From Zygnema cylindricum (taxonomy: Eukaryota; Streptophyta; Zygnematophyceae; Zygnematales; Zygnemataceae): a DNA stretch of 40,416 bases. The position numbers and the translations under genes are program-made. Below, piece after piece: positions 10,327-22,757 of this stretch. Below the pieces are notes generated by a model. The model did no database searches. It saw nothing but the letters and a program-made list of their open reading frames with translations, and was not told the DNA's origin. Position 1 is the stretch's first letter, and each line of letters starts with the position of its first letter. The DNA is taken from the NCBI GenBank assembly GCA_037447655.1, contig JBBHKE010000836.1, positions 436,001 to 476,416 on the forward strand, in the 5' to 3' direction.

Positions 10327-13300
10327 TCAAAAAATAGGATGAGTCTCGCTGAGAAGAATCCAGCCGTCCCATCCCCAAGGATTCTTCGTGGGGCTGACGA
10401 GGTAGAAGCCATAAGCCATACAGGCCACGACAACCAGAGTTCCCGTAGCTTTGAGACAGGAGGGAAGGGAGGAGAGCTTGGCAAGAAGGGCCTTGCAGAT
10501 ACCATCAGCCTTCTTCAACAATTTTTCCTGCTCCCCTTTCTCACTCGTATCGGCCAAAAGCTCCCGATGCTATAAAACAAACATAAAAAGGAAAATATTT
10601 GCTTATTGGATGGAGCTAAGGTTGAAGATGAAAAAGGATAAACTCAAGGATGAACTGTCACAAGCTTGAGAATGTTACTTGAAAGGACAAACGCATTAAA
10701 AAACCTACAGACAATCTTGAAAATGACAGATTTCGCAAACTTGAAAACAAAATAAAGGGATTAAAGTTCCACAATTAAAAAACTACGAATATTTGGAAGA
10801 AGCAAAAGAGAACAGACGATGAGATAAAAAGGCATGGCCACACTCTAGTTCAAACATAATCAAAGGTTGAACTAAAATTAAAATTCACTATCTGTTCCAG
10901 TTCCAGTTCCAGTTCCCATTCCAGATCAAGAGTTTTGACGAGACTAGAGATGCCATGCAGTGTTGACTTTGGAAAGTTTAGAACCCGAACTTGCATAGAC
11001 TAAACCGTGTAAATTAATAATAATGGTGACCCTAAATTTTAGCCCTTAAACCTAAAATAGAAAGAATAATAACAATTATTTTTTCCTCAATACTGGTAAA
11101 TTCAAAAACAGCCGCGTCATCCGGAACTGAAATAGAATTAATAACGCAGATTAAGACCGCACGTTAACAGCTTATGTACTCTAATAACGATTTGCGTTAT
11201 AGCTGATTTAGACCAAATATGTTAGAAACATATTAACGAAGAGATGGATATCCAAGAATAACTAAAAAATTTGAGTCGATCCCGTATCAAGTTGGCTACT
11301 ATTTTAAAGCCACATCCAGACCATCGATGAAGTCCAACAAACAATTTGCGATTTACCAAACGAGTGCCCCAAACAATACCAAAAATGTGTACTAAATTGG
11401 CCTGACAACGAGATCTACAAGAATGGATGAGAGCATGCAAAAAAAAAAGTACTAAACAGAAGTGTTTTTCAGAGGTATGGAAAAATATTAGATGTCGAGT
11501 GCAGAGGGGAATTGAATTAAGGTGAACCAAGACCATCTTTCAAAAGCCAGAACTGTTAACCATAATTTATTTTTCCATGGAATATGCACCCGGGCCTAAC
11601 CTTACCTCCCTGTACAAGTTATTTCTACACACAGTGACTAAAATAATCTAAAGGCCTCCCCATATAGAATTTCTGTACATATATTACTGCGAAACAATAA
11701 CTCTCTTTGCATTTAAACTTCTGTATGCAATTTCAGAGAAAAAGTGTTTGAGCGAATGGTTGGTCTCACCTTCCTCCGCATGGCTTGCAGTGTTCGACGG
11801 AGATCATTGTAGGGTGTGAGCCTCCCTTGGGCCGATTTCCATTCTCGCAGAAGATGGCTAAGGACCCTACAGCTAGCTCGTAAATTTTCTAAATGGTGCT
11901 TTTCCTGAAAGGGGTAAAGAGGAAAAGAAAGAGTTCAGTGGATCTGCAAAAAGCGAACTGAGAGCAGCAAGCAAAAGAACACTCCACACTCAAACCATTT
12001 AGATTGTTCAGACCTTTATCTTATTACAAACACTGGTTTTCTTTTTGTATATCTTGAAAGGTTCGCAGATACTCTGGCTGAGCAATTTAGGAGATAAACA
12101 GATGCAACTAGAGCACTTTAACCGGTGTTTGTACATCAGAGGGATGGATTCTCACCCACTGTCTGTAGCAATCATCAGGATTCTGCGACAGGCACCAAAT
12201 AAAATTCCCACAGGCTTCTTCGGACAGAGCGGGAGGTTCTGCCAGTGATTCAAACACAACAAAGAAAGATTCAAACGTGAGATACTACCACCATTCTAGT
12301 TTCCATTGTGAGTTATTTTCTAACAACATATGACAAATTAAAATCAATTGGCCGCAACCTCAGATATCTCCACTGTAACAATCGCCTACAGAGGATCATT
12401 TGAAAGTCACCCATCCTTCCCCACAATTAAAATCGTTTTCAAGGAAAACGCCTAGGTTCTAACTTTGTTTATTTATTTGTCTACTTCTGGCTCAAAAGTT
12501 TGATGACACAGGAAAAGAAGGCATAGAGTTTTAGGAGTCAGCGAAAAAGTTTGATTGGAGATTTATTCTTGAAGTACATCACTACAAGTAAGTTCCTGGA
12601 AGCCTTGCATGCAACATTTCAGTTCCAAATTGAGAGTCCGGGTTCCTTTGCTATTCACCTTCTCCAGCAGCAGCTAGACAGAGAGGCAGCAACTGTACTG
12701 CAGCGGGTTTGGTGCTCTTAATTTGAAATGCACCGGCTAAGGCGATTTCTTTCACCAGTGTATAAGCAGCGGCAAATCTTTCAGTAGCCTGCATCATCAA
12801 CAAAAAAATGCGATATACTTAACAGAAAGGAATGTAAAAGTGTGTGGAGACACAAATCCCATTGCACGAACAAATAGGTGGAGATAGCACAAAAGTATGA
12901 AAAAGAGGGTTTGATCCATTTTATTCCAATGTCACTCTACATACAGTTCCTTGAGGATTTAAAGAGATTTTCACACATTCTTGTAGCCAGGAGATTATTA
13001 ACCAAGTTTACTTGGTCCATTCTCATTATTTATTCAAAAGCATCCATGCTGCTTTCAAGTTAATCTCTTCACAGAACCAGTATGTTGACTTGCTAAGGTG
13101 TTTAGGAACATCACAGACCACAGAAAACCATATGATTAAAAATTGATTCCAAAGGTATTTGCCAATTGGATAAGCATTATTTAGCAAGAGCTTAAAAAGT
13201 CGACAACTCTGAAGCTGCTGAAACAAACCCTGAGGATACTTCGTCATGTACATATTGAACACAACCAGAAACGAAAATTTCAATACCTACAGAAAATCTA

Positions 13301-16300
13301 AGTAATTTTGTATTTCAAATGCCCCAATCAGTGAACACACAAGCGGAGAGCAAGCTATTGCATTATTACATTTCAATAGAACCTGACTACTACAACATAT
13401 TTACGTTCTCTGTTGTACTGGTCCAGTGGAATTCAGACACTTATGAATTGCATTTGATAATGGCTGTTACATGAGCACCACATTACAAATTTCATAGAAC
13501 AACATAGAAAATTGTGTGTTCACATATCTTATCTTCTGATTGGCTATGCAAAGAAAAAAAAAGGCCAAAATAGCGGATATTCATAAAAAAAAACCAAAAC
13601 TTTCCTCCCGATTCTCATGGCTGCCAAAAATACAAACTCATTCTCGACATGTCCCAGCAAGTAAACGTATAGAAAGCTATATTTCTCACTGTAAGCAGTG
13701 CAAACAGATAACAATTCTACGAATGAAAATAAAACATGGTCCACATGTATGCGACAATGGGGCCTACTTGAACCTTTACTGTCCACAAACTTATGTTTTC
13801 TAGATTATCCTGTTGTCCACGCTAACTTTAATGTATGCCTTACAAAAGAGTATCTGGGTTATAATGGTAAGAGCTATACCTTTGTTCGTTGAGCTTCTGG
13901 AGGAAAAGCAGCCCTAAGTATCATATCTAATGCTGCTGGAGGAACAAGCCTTTCCCCTTTTTTGGAAGCCCCATTTAACAGAGTAGTTCTTGTCTTAGCC
14001 AAATTCTTGCAGAGGACACTGTCAAGGATCATACCCACAGCCTGCCGTAAGCAACCAATAAATCAAGAGTTTGAAATAGTTTTAGTATTGCTTGCACCAA
14101 TTTCCTTGACATCAGACTTGAAACTATCATTTCAAAAATCTTTTACAGAACCAAACCTGTCTTCAAATAAAAAACAGCCATCAAGAACAGAGTCAAACAG
14201 ACAAATGGAGCTTTGGGTACACCATTTAATGTGCACACATAGGAAGCATTACCTTTCATAAAAGTTTAGAACAACATCTCGTGCTAAAGGTGTACTTTGT
14301 TTCCCCGCAGCAAGTGGCAGAAGATTTCGTACCCATAGCCACATTCCTGATATAAGATCTGCTTGTGCTACCTGTCCAATTGCAACTCATTGCGAACACC
14401 TTTAAGTGTGTGCTGATGCTCTATTCTCATGCACCTTCCAGGGGTAACATAGGTGATGTCCTTCACCACTAGTGTGGACAAATGCTAATGTAAATTTCAA
14501 ATGTGATTCACAAATTTAGTCATTGCAATCAAACAAAAACTTCCATTGGCAAAAAGACAACCCACTATTATTAAATGAGTGTAAAAAATGTCATTATCTA
14601 AATACTGGGGGCTTGCACTTATAGAATTAACAGCCAACGGTAGAGAAATGCTCACCTGGCCATAAACCCAAGATAAACCTTGAAGTTTATCTTGACCGTT
14701 GAATTCAGACCCAGCACGCATGGCCTCTGCTTGTGAAAATAACACATCGGGACGTTTTCGAAGCAAAATAGCCAACACCACTAGAAGGCCCACCTGCATA
14801 CCAAACACATAATCTCCTCCGGTTAGTTACTTTGTGCTACTTTGTTGTCTCCAGTATTAAATCAAAGATCTGCACAAATCAAACAAAAATTGTCTGATAG
14901 TGTCCATAATTGTGCTCTTATTTGTCTAAGGTTTAAAATGAACGTGGTTTAACTCATGCATGTTTCACGATGATCCTTAGCTTGCAAAGTTCATTTTCTA
15001 ACTCAGCTCTACACATATTAACATGCTCAATTTATGATTGAAATGAAAATGGAGCTTTAAATCATTAAATTCTTCATAAATGCTGTTTCTAATCAGGTCC
15101 TTACCTTGGCCTTTGAAGGTGCAACAGAAACAGTTCCTTTCTTCAAAATTGGACCTGACTGCTGGAACTCTTCTAAAACACCTTTAATAAGAAAAAGCGC
15201 AAATTTTCCTAACTCCCCGATAGGTTTCTGAATAAGCCAACTTGCGGTGGTGCTGATCACATCTTCCGGAACATCGCAAAGGGGCATCTGACCAACACCT
15301 CAATTCCATGTCATTCAAATCAGTTCAATTCTCCTTCTACATACCTCCATTGGAATGACTCCATTTACTACAGTACATGCCTAAGCCATCGTTTTCCGCC
15401 AGCCCAGCTACTCCAATCCTAGAGTCAACTTCAGTTAAAACAAAAAGATAATGGAAGAAAACGTGACAGAAGGGATATCTTATCACCTACGAACTTTGAT
15501 GCCTTCAAATTCCCTAGACACCTCAACCAAGTTATCAATTGCAGGGCTGTTCCAGAATAAGAGAATCTTGAGTGATAAGAAGGCTTTGCAGAATGATGAG
15601 CATCAAGTTTCAGAAAGAATTGCGACTAAAATCAGAATTATTTGTCAAATTTCCGTCAGGTAAATCCTTCCCTTCCCTCTAAAAGAATCATAACGAAGGA
15701 AAAAAGATGTGCAACCGCCAAAATCTGAAGTTTATTACAACTACTTGTGAGCAGCTGCGTACTCAAGAAAATGAGTCCTTTTGAGTTGAAAATGAGTCGA
15801 TTAAATGGAAAAGAAGTCAATTACAGTTGAAGATAAGTCAGTTAAAGTTGAAAATAAGTCAATTAGAGCTGCAAATAAGTCAATTACAGTTGAAGATAGA
15901 CCATTTGGGGTTGAGAACAAGTCAATTCGATTTGCAGCACAAAATACAGAATTCAGAGCCACACATGACACCAAAAAAAACAAAAACTTGGAGCCCTGGA
16001 AATCACATAAAAGGTAAATTCAATAAGCATACAGGATATAACATGAGGAAACCTCACCTCAATAGCCCTCACTAAAGAATGGTCCTTCAAAATCTTGGAC
16101 AAAGACGTGGTGACTCCACTGAAACTCCGTGCGAAATAATCGGCGCATCGGAGTAATTGCACATCCGGAAGTTGTGCAAAGGATTCCTGGAAAAGAAACA
16201 TGACAAAGTTAGATATAACAACCAACTGCAAGGTTTGTGGTAAGAAGAAACCTAACATTGTAGTTCGAATTTGAATATTCCATACAAAATTCCGTAAATA

Positions 16301-16962
16301 ACCGGAGAAAAAAGCCGAGCATGACTTACACACTAAAAAATTAAGACAAAGACGATATGACACAAAAAACTGCACATCAAACTGAACAACAGCAAAAAAA
16401 GGTAGTACAACTGCTTGAAAGCACGTCATCAGTTGATAACAACCGGCCTTACAATTAAACAGTCAAAAAAAAGGAGAAAAACCGTGAAACTTACCGTCAC
16501 TTCAGCCAAGAATGCTGACAAGGCAGTTATATCCATTGCTTGACCAGCATCTGTGACTGTTACTTTTGGTTTTTTTGGTTTCTTCTCTTTCGGTTTCTTC
16601 ATATCACCATTACTTTTGGCGTCCACTCCATGTAATATTCCGTCTTTTGGAACACCTTCCTCGTCTTCCTCTCCCTCTTCCACTTCATCTTCGTCCGTCA
16701 AGGCAAGCTTTGCCGCTAATCTTGCTCTCCTCTCCTCTGACGTCTTATCCAAGGCAGTAAAGACAGATCCGTCATAGTCTACACTTCCCTGAGTTACAGA
16801 AGAAGGTACTGATGCTTCCTTTCCGCTCTTTTTTGCATCTCGCGACTCTATCCGCTTCTGTTTTCTCGGATTTGTTACTTGCTGCCATCCATGATTGTGG
16901 TGTCCATGTCCATGGCTGTGATTGGTGAGAGAATCACTCAGTCCATTGCTTGAAGCGTCCAT
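10327..16962 (-). CDS. TMEM214/DUF2359-family membrane protein, complete, 10 exons
   Basis: Exons in transcript order are 16962-16495, 16186-16058, 15287-15105, 14793-14656, 14371-14253, 14018-13880, 12788-12659, 12238-12156, 11904-11770 and 10569-10327. All junctions are GT-AG and every phase joins, giving 588 aa. The protein begins with an NHGWQQV motif after a His/Gly run, then a basic/acidic low-complexity region (residues 1-156). Next come the conserved blocks ESFAQLPDVQLLRCADYF, RKRPDVLF with NGQDKLQG, NGASKKGERLVPP, ATERFAAAY and REWKSAQ. A hydrophobic anchor follows near residues 549-566 and a Trp-rich tail. Order and blocks match Arabidopsis At1g70770-type proteins of about 600 aa, as recalled without a database search. 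Human TMEM214 is an ER membrane protein linked to stress-induced caspase-4 recruitment; the plant role is unclear. An upstream in-frame Met at 17142 was not used because the family similarity begins near residue 1 of this start. Confidence 0.93.
15785..15931. repeat. 21-bp tandem repeat in intron 2 of the TMEM214-like gene
   Basis: Seven units of exactly 21 bases with a TTGAAGATAAGTCAATTACAG-like consensus (21 positions, each unit diverged) fill 15785-15931. They lie between exon 2 (ends 16058) and exon 3 (starts 15287). Because the period is a multiple of three, two plus-strand frames stay open across it, but these are not genes. Confidence 0.9.
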
Positions 16963-17737
16963 AGTCTGAAGCTCGGTAGGGTTAGAAAGAAAACTCTCAA
17001 CCAAATGACTCGGTACAGAAATCTCAGGACGCCAAGTATATCGGCCAAGAGGCACAAAGTAAGTAAAGAATTGGGACGACTGTTCAACTGGACTATAGAA
17101 GGACAAAAAAGCCACGTAGATAAAGGTCGGAAAATGGAACAAAGGTACGACCGTACAGGTACGTATTGTCTCCGTAATTCTGAGTTCATCCTTATTAAGT
17201 TATTATAGAACCATAGGGTGATCTTTCACGGGCTCATTCCCCGTTGAGAAATAACCTTCAATGTAACAGCCCTAGAAAAATGTCATTGCTGCCCATTTCA
17301 AAAAGTACAGTAATGGTTAAAAAATTAGGGAAGCCAAACACATGGTTAAAACTTAAAAAGTTAAAAGGCTTAAAGCGTCTAAATGAGACCACTTAAACGG
17401 TGGTAAACGAATTTTAAGCCAATAGAAAAAATATCTTTCAAAATTTATAACTATAATTAGTGAATAACAGTTATCGATACCGTAAATGATTTTGTCCTTC
17501 CAAAAAGACATAGCGTACGGACTCCAACGACGTAACAATACGGCATTCATTATCAGCTCCTCAGGCCAGTCGAAAGCAGCCACGATCTCCACCTGTCATT
17601 AATTCTTAGTTCAGGAACGGAGGCCTTGAGAGATCCATCCCAGTTACGCAACTGCCGTGCAACTGGCCGAGGTCTCCCATGAAGATCACCTCACCCGGCA
17701 GTTCAAGAGAAACACTCCCATTGATTGGCGCAAAATA

Positions 17738-17745
17738 TGACGTCA
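17738..17745. promoter_or_regulatory. TGACGTCA palindrome, candidate bZIP site
   Basis: A perfect CRE/C-box palindrome, about 780 bases upstream of the TMEM214-like start codon. Plant bZIP (TGA-type) factors bind such cores. Function here is inferred. Confidence 0.35.
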
Positions 17746-17976
17746 TTAAGTACAAAAAGATACAAAATTCGTATAAACTTGGTAGAAGTTAACGGCAAAG
17801 CATGTTGACTGAATTTGACTTTTTAATGCACCTTTGGTTATCTCACGCCTGCGCCGGATTCCTCTGTTTTCTACGTGTCCAGTTTTCCAGTCTATTCTCG
17901 TGCACTTTCTTTTCTATGCTGTCCTGCGCTGGACCGTTCTATGTTAGAGCTGCACTTGGTTGCTGCTTGTAGGCAG

Positions 17977-18085
17977 GTCGTGAGACAGGTTTTCGGAAGT
18001 CAAACAGTCAAAGGTACTGCAGTCAATGTGCCGGTCGTGAGTAGGTTTCCCGTTTCCGAAAGTCAAAAAGTCAAAGATAGTCAAA
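17977..18085. repeat. Diverged tandem duplication with GTCAAA clusters
   Basis: Two copies of a GGTCGTGAG...AGGTTT...AGTCAAA...AGTCAAAG arrangement, starting near 17977 and 18037, sit about 60 bases apart. Each carries two or more GTCAA motifs, the inverse of the W-box core TTGAC. Confidence 0.55.
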
Positions 18086-18131
18086 ATCGTCCGCCGTCAG
18101 CTTGTACCAGTATTTACGTAAATGTACTTTT

Positions 18132-18139
18132 TGACGTCA
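18132..18139. promoter_or_regulatory. Second TGACGTCA palindrome
   Basis: An identical 8-base palindrome 394 bases farther upstream. Two exact copies in one intergenic region raise the chance that they are functional, although the spacing is large. Confidence 0.35.
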
Positions 18140-18373
18140 TCTCACTCTAACGAAAAGTGCATTTCCAGTTCAGTCCAGTAATTCAGCTGTGCGAATATAA
18201 CTGCTAGCCCCTAAATGCTGTTCAGCGTATAAGACGCGTACACTGTATTACGGCGATAACACACAGGAAATTCCGAGCTGTTTCGCTACAGTTAGTACAG
18301 CTGTAGTGAAAGCGCATAGGACATTAGGAATTCAGTCAGGACAGCAGCATGTACGAAGTAGGGTACATTAATC

Positions 18374-18570
18374 GAAAGCTTCACCGATTATCGCTATTAG
18401 TGTTTTTTTATTTTACCACTTATGACATACTTTCTCCGTGCACACATGTCCAAATTTTGATTGGAGAGCGCCAAAGGAAGGTGGGAATCCTGCTTTTCAA
18501 TCGCAACCGTCGGATAAACACTTCGACAAGTGTGCAAGGATAAAAATTGTTTCAAGTGACAAAAAAATAG
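18374..18570. mobile_element. Type B MITE, right end lost
   Basis: The left end CACCGATTATCGCTATTAGTGT and T-run match the type B element at 1637-1957. The right part (18484-18570) matches, inverted, bases 1663-1740 of that element. Its own terminal repeat on the right is missing, because the type A MITE begins at 18571. The type A element probably inserted into or beside it. Confidence 0.6.
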
Positions 18571-19105
18571 TACACCGTCAATCGCTATTAGAGTATATAA
18601 CGCCAATTCGGTGCCCTTTTTTCAAAAAAAAAAACACGAAATACAATCCATAATTTTATTTTTTCCATTATTCTAATTAGGTTTTTTTTTTCAATTAGCG
18701 TTAATAAGGAAAGTACACTGCGATGGAAATAGTGTGGCGTACGGACAGGGAATCGCCGTACGAAATGGTACTTTTTGAATTACAAAGGCATAAAAAGACA
18801 CTTAACATTATTGTGCACACGTGTGAATGTGCACTGGAAGAAAGAGACGCAAACTCGTCGAAAAAAATCACGTTCTCATATGTTCGTCCGTCGACCGTGT
18901 GAACAGCGCGACGGCGTACTACACAGATTACTGTAGACATTGAAAGGGCGGGTAATTATTATTCAGGACAACCCAAATTACAGTTAGGGATTAATTAGTA
19001 TATATATATTTTTTTCAAAAAAAAAAAAATCCCGATTAGTGTTAATAACACTAATTTTTTTTTTACGCTATTTATTCCTTTACTCTAATAGCGATTGACG
19101 GTGTA
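18571..19105. mobile_element. Type A MITE copy 1 with TA target duplication
   Basis: The 531-bp element at 18573-19103 has terminal inverted repeats CACCGTCAATCGCTATTAG plus AGTA, identical at both ends for about 23 bases. It is flanked by TA at 18571-18572 and 19104-19105. There is no transposase frame. TA duplication and length fit a non-autonomous Tc1/mariner-like element. It contains the near-palindrome ATTAGTGTTAATAACACTAA near 19035. Confidence 0.88.
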
Positions 19106-19232
19106 GTACACACAAAGTAAAACTTATTGATGGTAATGACTAAATCATTCAAATGGAATCCGGATGCACGCGGGCCCAGTTCCAACAGCCTATTTTGTCA
19201 CGCTAATGTTGATGGTTCATTCTCTGCAGCGG

Positions 19233-19238
19233 TTTATT
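19233..19238 (-). terminator. Poly(A) signal AATAAA after the RING/TRAF gene
   Basis: AATAAA reads on the minus strand six bases past the TAG stop (19245-19247). It supports the chosen terminal exon, though it is unusually close to the stop. Confidence 0.55.
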
Positions 19239-19244
19239 AAAACA

Positions 19245-22200
19245 CTAACAGCAGAAACCAGTTGCAGGTTTGGAACCAACAAATGAAGGAGCTTCATTCC
19301 ATTTAAACAAATTGATCCATCTGAAATTCACAAGATTATTCAATCCAACAATCACCGAACGAAAAAGAACCTTCTTTTCCAAGCCTCCCGCAATCAGGCT
19401 AACCTCAGGCTGAGGCCTCTCTTTGAGATGTGATGCTGATGTACCACCTTTACTGTCGCTCGTTAGATGTAGCATCACAGATGTAAGTTTGCAAAATAAA
19501 ACAACATCGCAAAACGACAATGTTTCCTAAATGGATACGACAGCAACAACTTAACCATTAATCACAAACAGGATAAACATTTCTTGTTATGCTACTGAAT
19601 AATTTGAAACGGGAACTTACTCGAACATGGGCCTCAAAATCACAAGTCTCAAGATGCTCCTCCATTTCCATTGCTTTTACACGCACGTCACAGCCATAAC
19701 TCTCGTGTTTGCAGGGCATCCGCCTAGCATTGCAATCTACCATGTGTTGATCCATAATGGCTAAAGACATCGATTCCCCACATCTGCACAAGGAGCCCAT
19801 GAATGATGACTCGAAAATGCTACAATAGCATTGCATAAACAGAAGAAGTGTATTCCACTGGCAAAAGTGGGAGGAGATGAGGAGGAGGAAACGGGGGAGA
19901 AGAAGAGAACATGGCAAAGAGGCACAAGGAAGTAAATAAGCAAGAGGAAGTAGATGAGATGCAAGCGGAGAGGAGTTCAAAAACAAGATTGTGGCATGTC
20001 AAATTCAAGGGAAGAAAGGGCATAGAGAGGAAGGAAATTTTCATACTCGCAAATATATTTTTGATATTCGCATTCTGCTTCATGCGACGCCAAGGCCTGG
20101 CGTGTGGTAACTGTCGGACAACCATCACGCTGATATCCACAAGGGAGTAAGGCTTTCTCACACACCTGCCAAAAGTGCCCTTCAGTCAGAGGTTCCCAGC
20201 CTCAGAACCTAAGATGTTTGTTTGGGTCATCTGGCAGCCTCTCAAACTTCCTACAGACAGAGGCCAACCATTATATGCGATGGTTCTCTGTATATTGTCA
20301 AACAAACACTGCAGAATATCACATCACACAATGGATCTTCACACACTCTATGAATCCAGCAGCATGAATGTGATTCTGGAAATTAACCCTCAACTTCCCA
20401 TTCAAAGGGGGTATATATTCCTCACAGCCAACAGCAAAAACCCTACTCCATCAACAGATATAATAGCCACAAACTTTTAGAGGGGGCATGGTGCTTCCTA
20501 ACAACACCTACAACGCTTCTTCCATTTCATCCCACAGATTTCTTCATTGACTAACGTTGACTACTGTACTTCATTTCCCATGGTAAATGTTTAGGCTTGC
20601 CATGCCTTGTCAAACATCATAGAGGTGCATGAGCCCCACCTGAATGTGTCTATTGTAATCTGAATAGGAAACTACTGCCATGCATCCATCAAATTTTGAA
20701 CCCCTTGCTGTGAAGCGTCTCTCCTTCAAACTGTACGAGAAGCCGTACTCACAACGGATCTGGATCGCATTGATGCCCCTTTGCATAGACAAACTTTGCC
20801 TCATATGTGTTTTCTGTAAAATCAACGACAACAAGGTCTTTGTTAAGGCATGCTGTTAAATCCCGATAATCAGATTGTTTCAAAAAGATGACATGAGAAC
20901 AAAGACAAACCCGCCAAAACTCCACACAATTTTGCAGGACAAGTCTTCATGTCTACATCCTTCCTTACTCCACCGTGAATCGTTATAGAGTAAAAAATTA
21001 TTTGCATAGGGTTTAAATTAGGGCAATTGATTCTAATTCAGTTCCGAATGGTGTGGCTGTTGTTGAACCATTTAAGAAAAAACAATTAGCATTATTAATA
21101 CTAGGTCCAAGGGTTAGAATTTAGGAGCACCGATTATTAACTATAACAATAATACAGTGCATTGAAGTGGTTTGAGAAAGGACTGTAATGTGCACCTCAA
21201 GTGGGGTCGGACAAACCAGACATACTGGATTTTCCTGCTGAATATGCTCCGTAATGCAATGCCTGCATTCCTCCTCGTTTGGATGCGAGGTTAAACAAAA
21301 AAATGTCCCTGATAGCCCACTACTTTAACTTATTCATAGAAGCAGTGTCCAACAACAATTCCATTTCAAAACGGTTGAGAACTAAGGCAATACGCAAGTT
21401 AGGGCTCCACAGCATCAAAGTTTGATATAGGGTCCAAAACCATCCCAAATAGTATGAACATGACTGAAGAAACAAAAGACATGGAATTGAACTGTCAGCC
21501 CATGACACTGGCCCAATGCCGCAGACCTCAATCATTTAAGAACATCTGACATATAGGAAACGGACGTTCTCATCAGTAAATGCTTAATGACTGACAAGAG
21601 ACTATAGTGACATGTACATATCCGGTCCTTAAGAAAACAAAAACAGATACAGGCGCAGGAATAACCGGCAGTCGACTCACCTGCAATAGACACAAGTGCA
21701 GGGCACTGCAGAAGTTGCGTCTTTCAGGATCTGCATGGTAAACAAACTCCAAACTCCTTTAAAAACTTAATACAGATAAAGGCTGTACGCAATGTCGCAA
21801 AACAAAGATTTAACACAGTAAAATTGAAAATTAAGTAAACAACAGAATGACTGGCAGTAAGTATCCATCCCAAAAAAAGTTGATCTGAAGCTCAAGATAG
21901 TACCAACTAACTCCCAAGGCATAGGACATAACTTTAAGAAATGCAGAAAAGAACAACTCGGTTTGAGTTAGTACAATAGTAAGGACAGTCTGCCGGAATG
22001 CAACATCCATGGTAAGACTTAGTATGTTGTGCAAGAGGGAACCGAGGGCAAAACAGTTTGCCTGCAAGGCAGGGACCAGAACGAAGACTGACTGAAATGC
22101 CACCAAATACTTATGGCAATTATTCATTATACAGATATTTCCTTAAGGCAAATACTTTAAAAAAAACTGCATGTACCATTAATTTAGCATGCAACTCCCT

Positions 22201-22757
22201 GCATAGGAGCAGCCATTTAATTGAGCAACTACCGTACCCAGCACAGCACAAGGTAAGAATTGTGAATGAGTCAGCCTGGAAGAGAAAAACTGGGTGCAAT
22301 TGTTATGATTGGGCTTGGCGCACAGCAACGTAAGGTGTGAATCCGATTGAATGTTGTCTAGGAACCAGGGTAGGAAAATGTGGCTTTGTAAAAGATGGAT
22401 GTTTTTAAGTCTCTGTTGCGTGTCCAGCAATAGATACCTCTTGCAGAACGACATGCAACATCTTTCGCGTAAGAATGTACAACAGAAAATAAATACAAAA
22501 CACCGCCATCAGAAAGAAGTAGAATAAACCAATGTCTGAAGTGTGTGAACCTTCATTACAAACGTGAGCGTCGAAAGAGATGCAAAAGAGGATTTTATCA
22601 AAACTGGCCAAAATTATTCACATCCATTGAGCAGTGCCGTAAAATTGCTGGGTAGCATGGAAAGAGAAATACCTCTTTGCAAAGTGGGCAGTGGAAGCAC
22701 TCTGGAATTTGAGCATATGCTAACTCAGCTACAGTAGCTCGCCTTGGAATGTTACTG
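19245..22757 (-). CDS. RING finger plus TRAF-type zinc-finger protein, probable E3 ubiquitin ligase
   Basis: Exons in order are 22757-22673, 21730-21681, 21262-21196, 20813-20640, 20165-20047, 19783-19621 and 19526-19245. All are GT-AG and phases agree. The RING is assembled from three exons: CFHCPLCKE, then AVPCTCVYC, then RHCITEH and PVCLVC. The usual His ligand of a C3HC4 RING is replaced by Cys in PCTCVYC. TRAF-type fingers follow: GINAIQIRCEYG, DGCMAVV, RHIQVC, CGYQRDGCPTV, HEAEC, YICECGESM, DQHMVDC, MPCKHESYGC and EEHLETC. A final exon of 93 residues has no known domain and is the least certain part; a shorter ending after about two residues is possible. The protein likely moves ubiquitin from an E2 to targets bound by the zinc fingers. 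The 5' end is incomplete; TPR-like candidate exons lie upstream. Confidence 0.85.
20971..20992. repeat. Solo MITE terminal-repeat remnant in intron
   Basis: CACCGTGAATCGTTATAGAG resembles the type A/B terminal repeats (CACCGTCAATCGCTATTAG). It lies in the intron between the exons at 21196 and 20813. No partner end was found, so it is a decayed or solo end. Confidence 0.4.

Larger units (their letters stand above)
16963..18373. other. 5' flank/promoter region of the TMEM214-like gene
   Basis: Minus-strand upstream sequence of the start codon at 16962. A minus-strand open frame at 17353-17592 and a short one near 17640-17710 have acceptor-like starts but no recognised domain. Two CRE-like palindromes and a diverged local duplication lie here. 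No TATA box was assigned. Confidence 0.45.

Noticed and set aside
14019-14045. Upstream acceptor for exon 6 of the TMEM214-like gene
   Set aside because: Using the AG near 14042 gives the wrong phase and a stop. The acceptor before 14018 restores the family alignment (SVLCKNLAKT).
16963-17142. N-terminal extension of the TMEM214-like protein from an upstream Met
   Set aside because: The extra 60 residues have no family similarity and read like untranslated sequence; the Met at 16962 fits the known N-terminus.
17353-17592. Minus-strand frame preceded by an acceptor-like GACAG, considered as an upstream exon or separate gene
   Set aside because: No domain or partner exon was found, and it lies beyond the start codon of the TMEM214-like gene; too weak to call.
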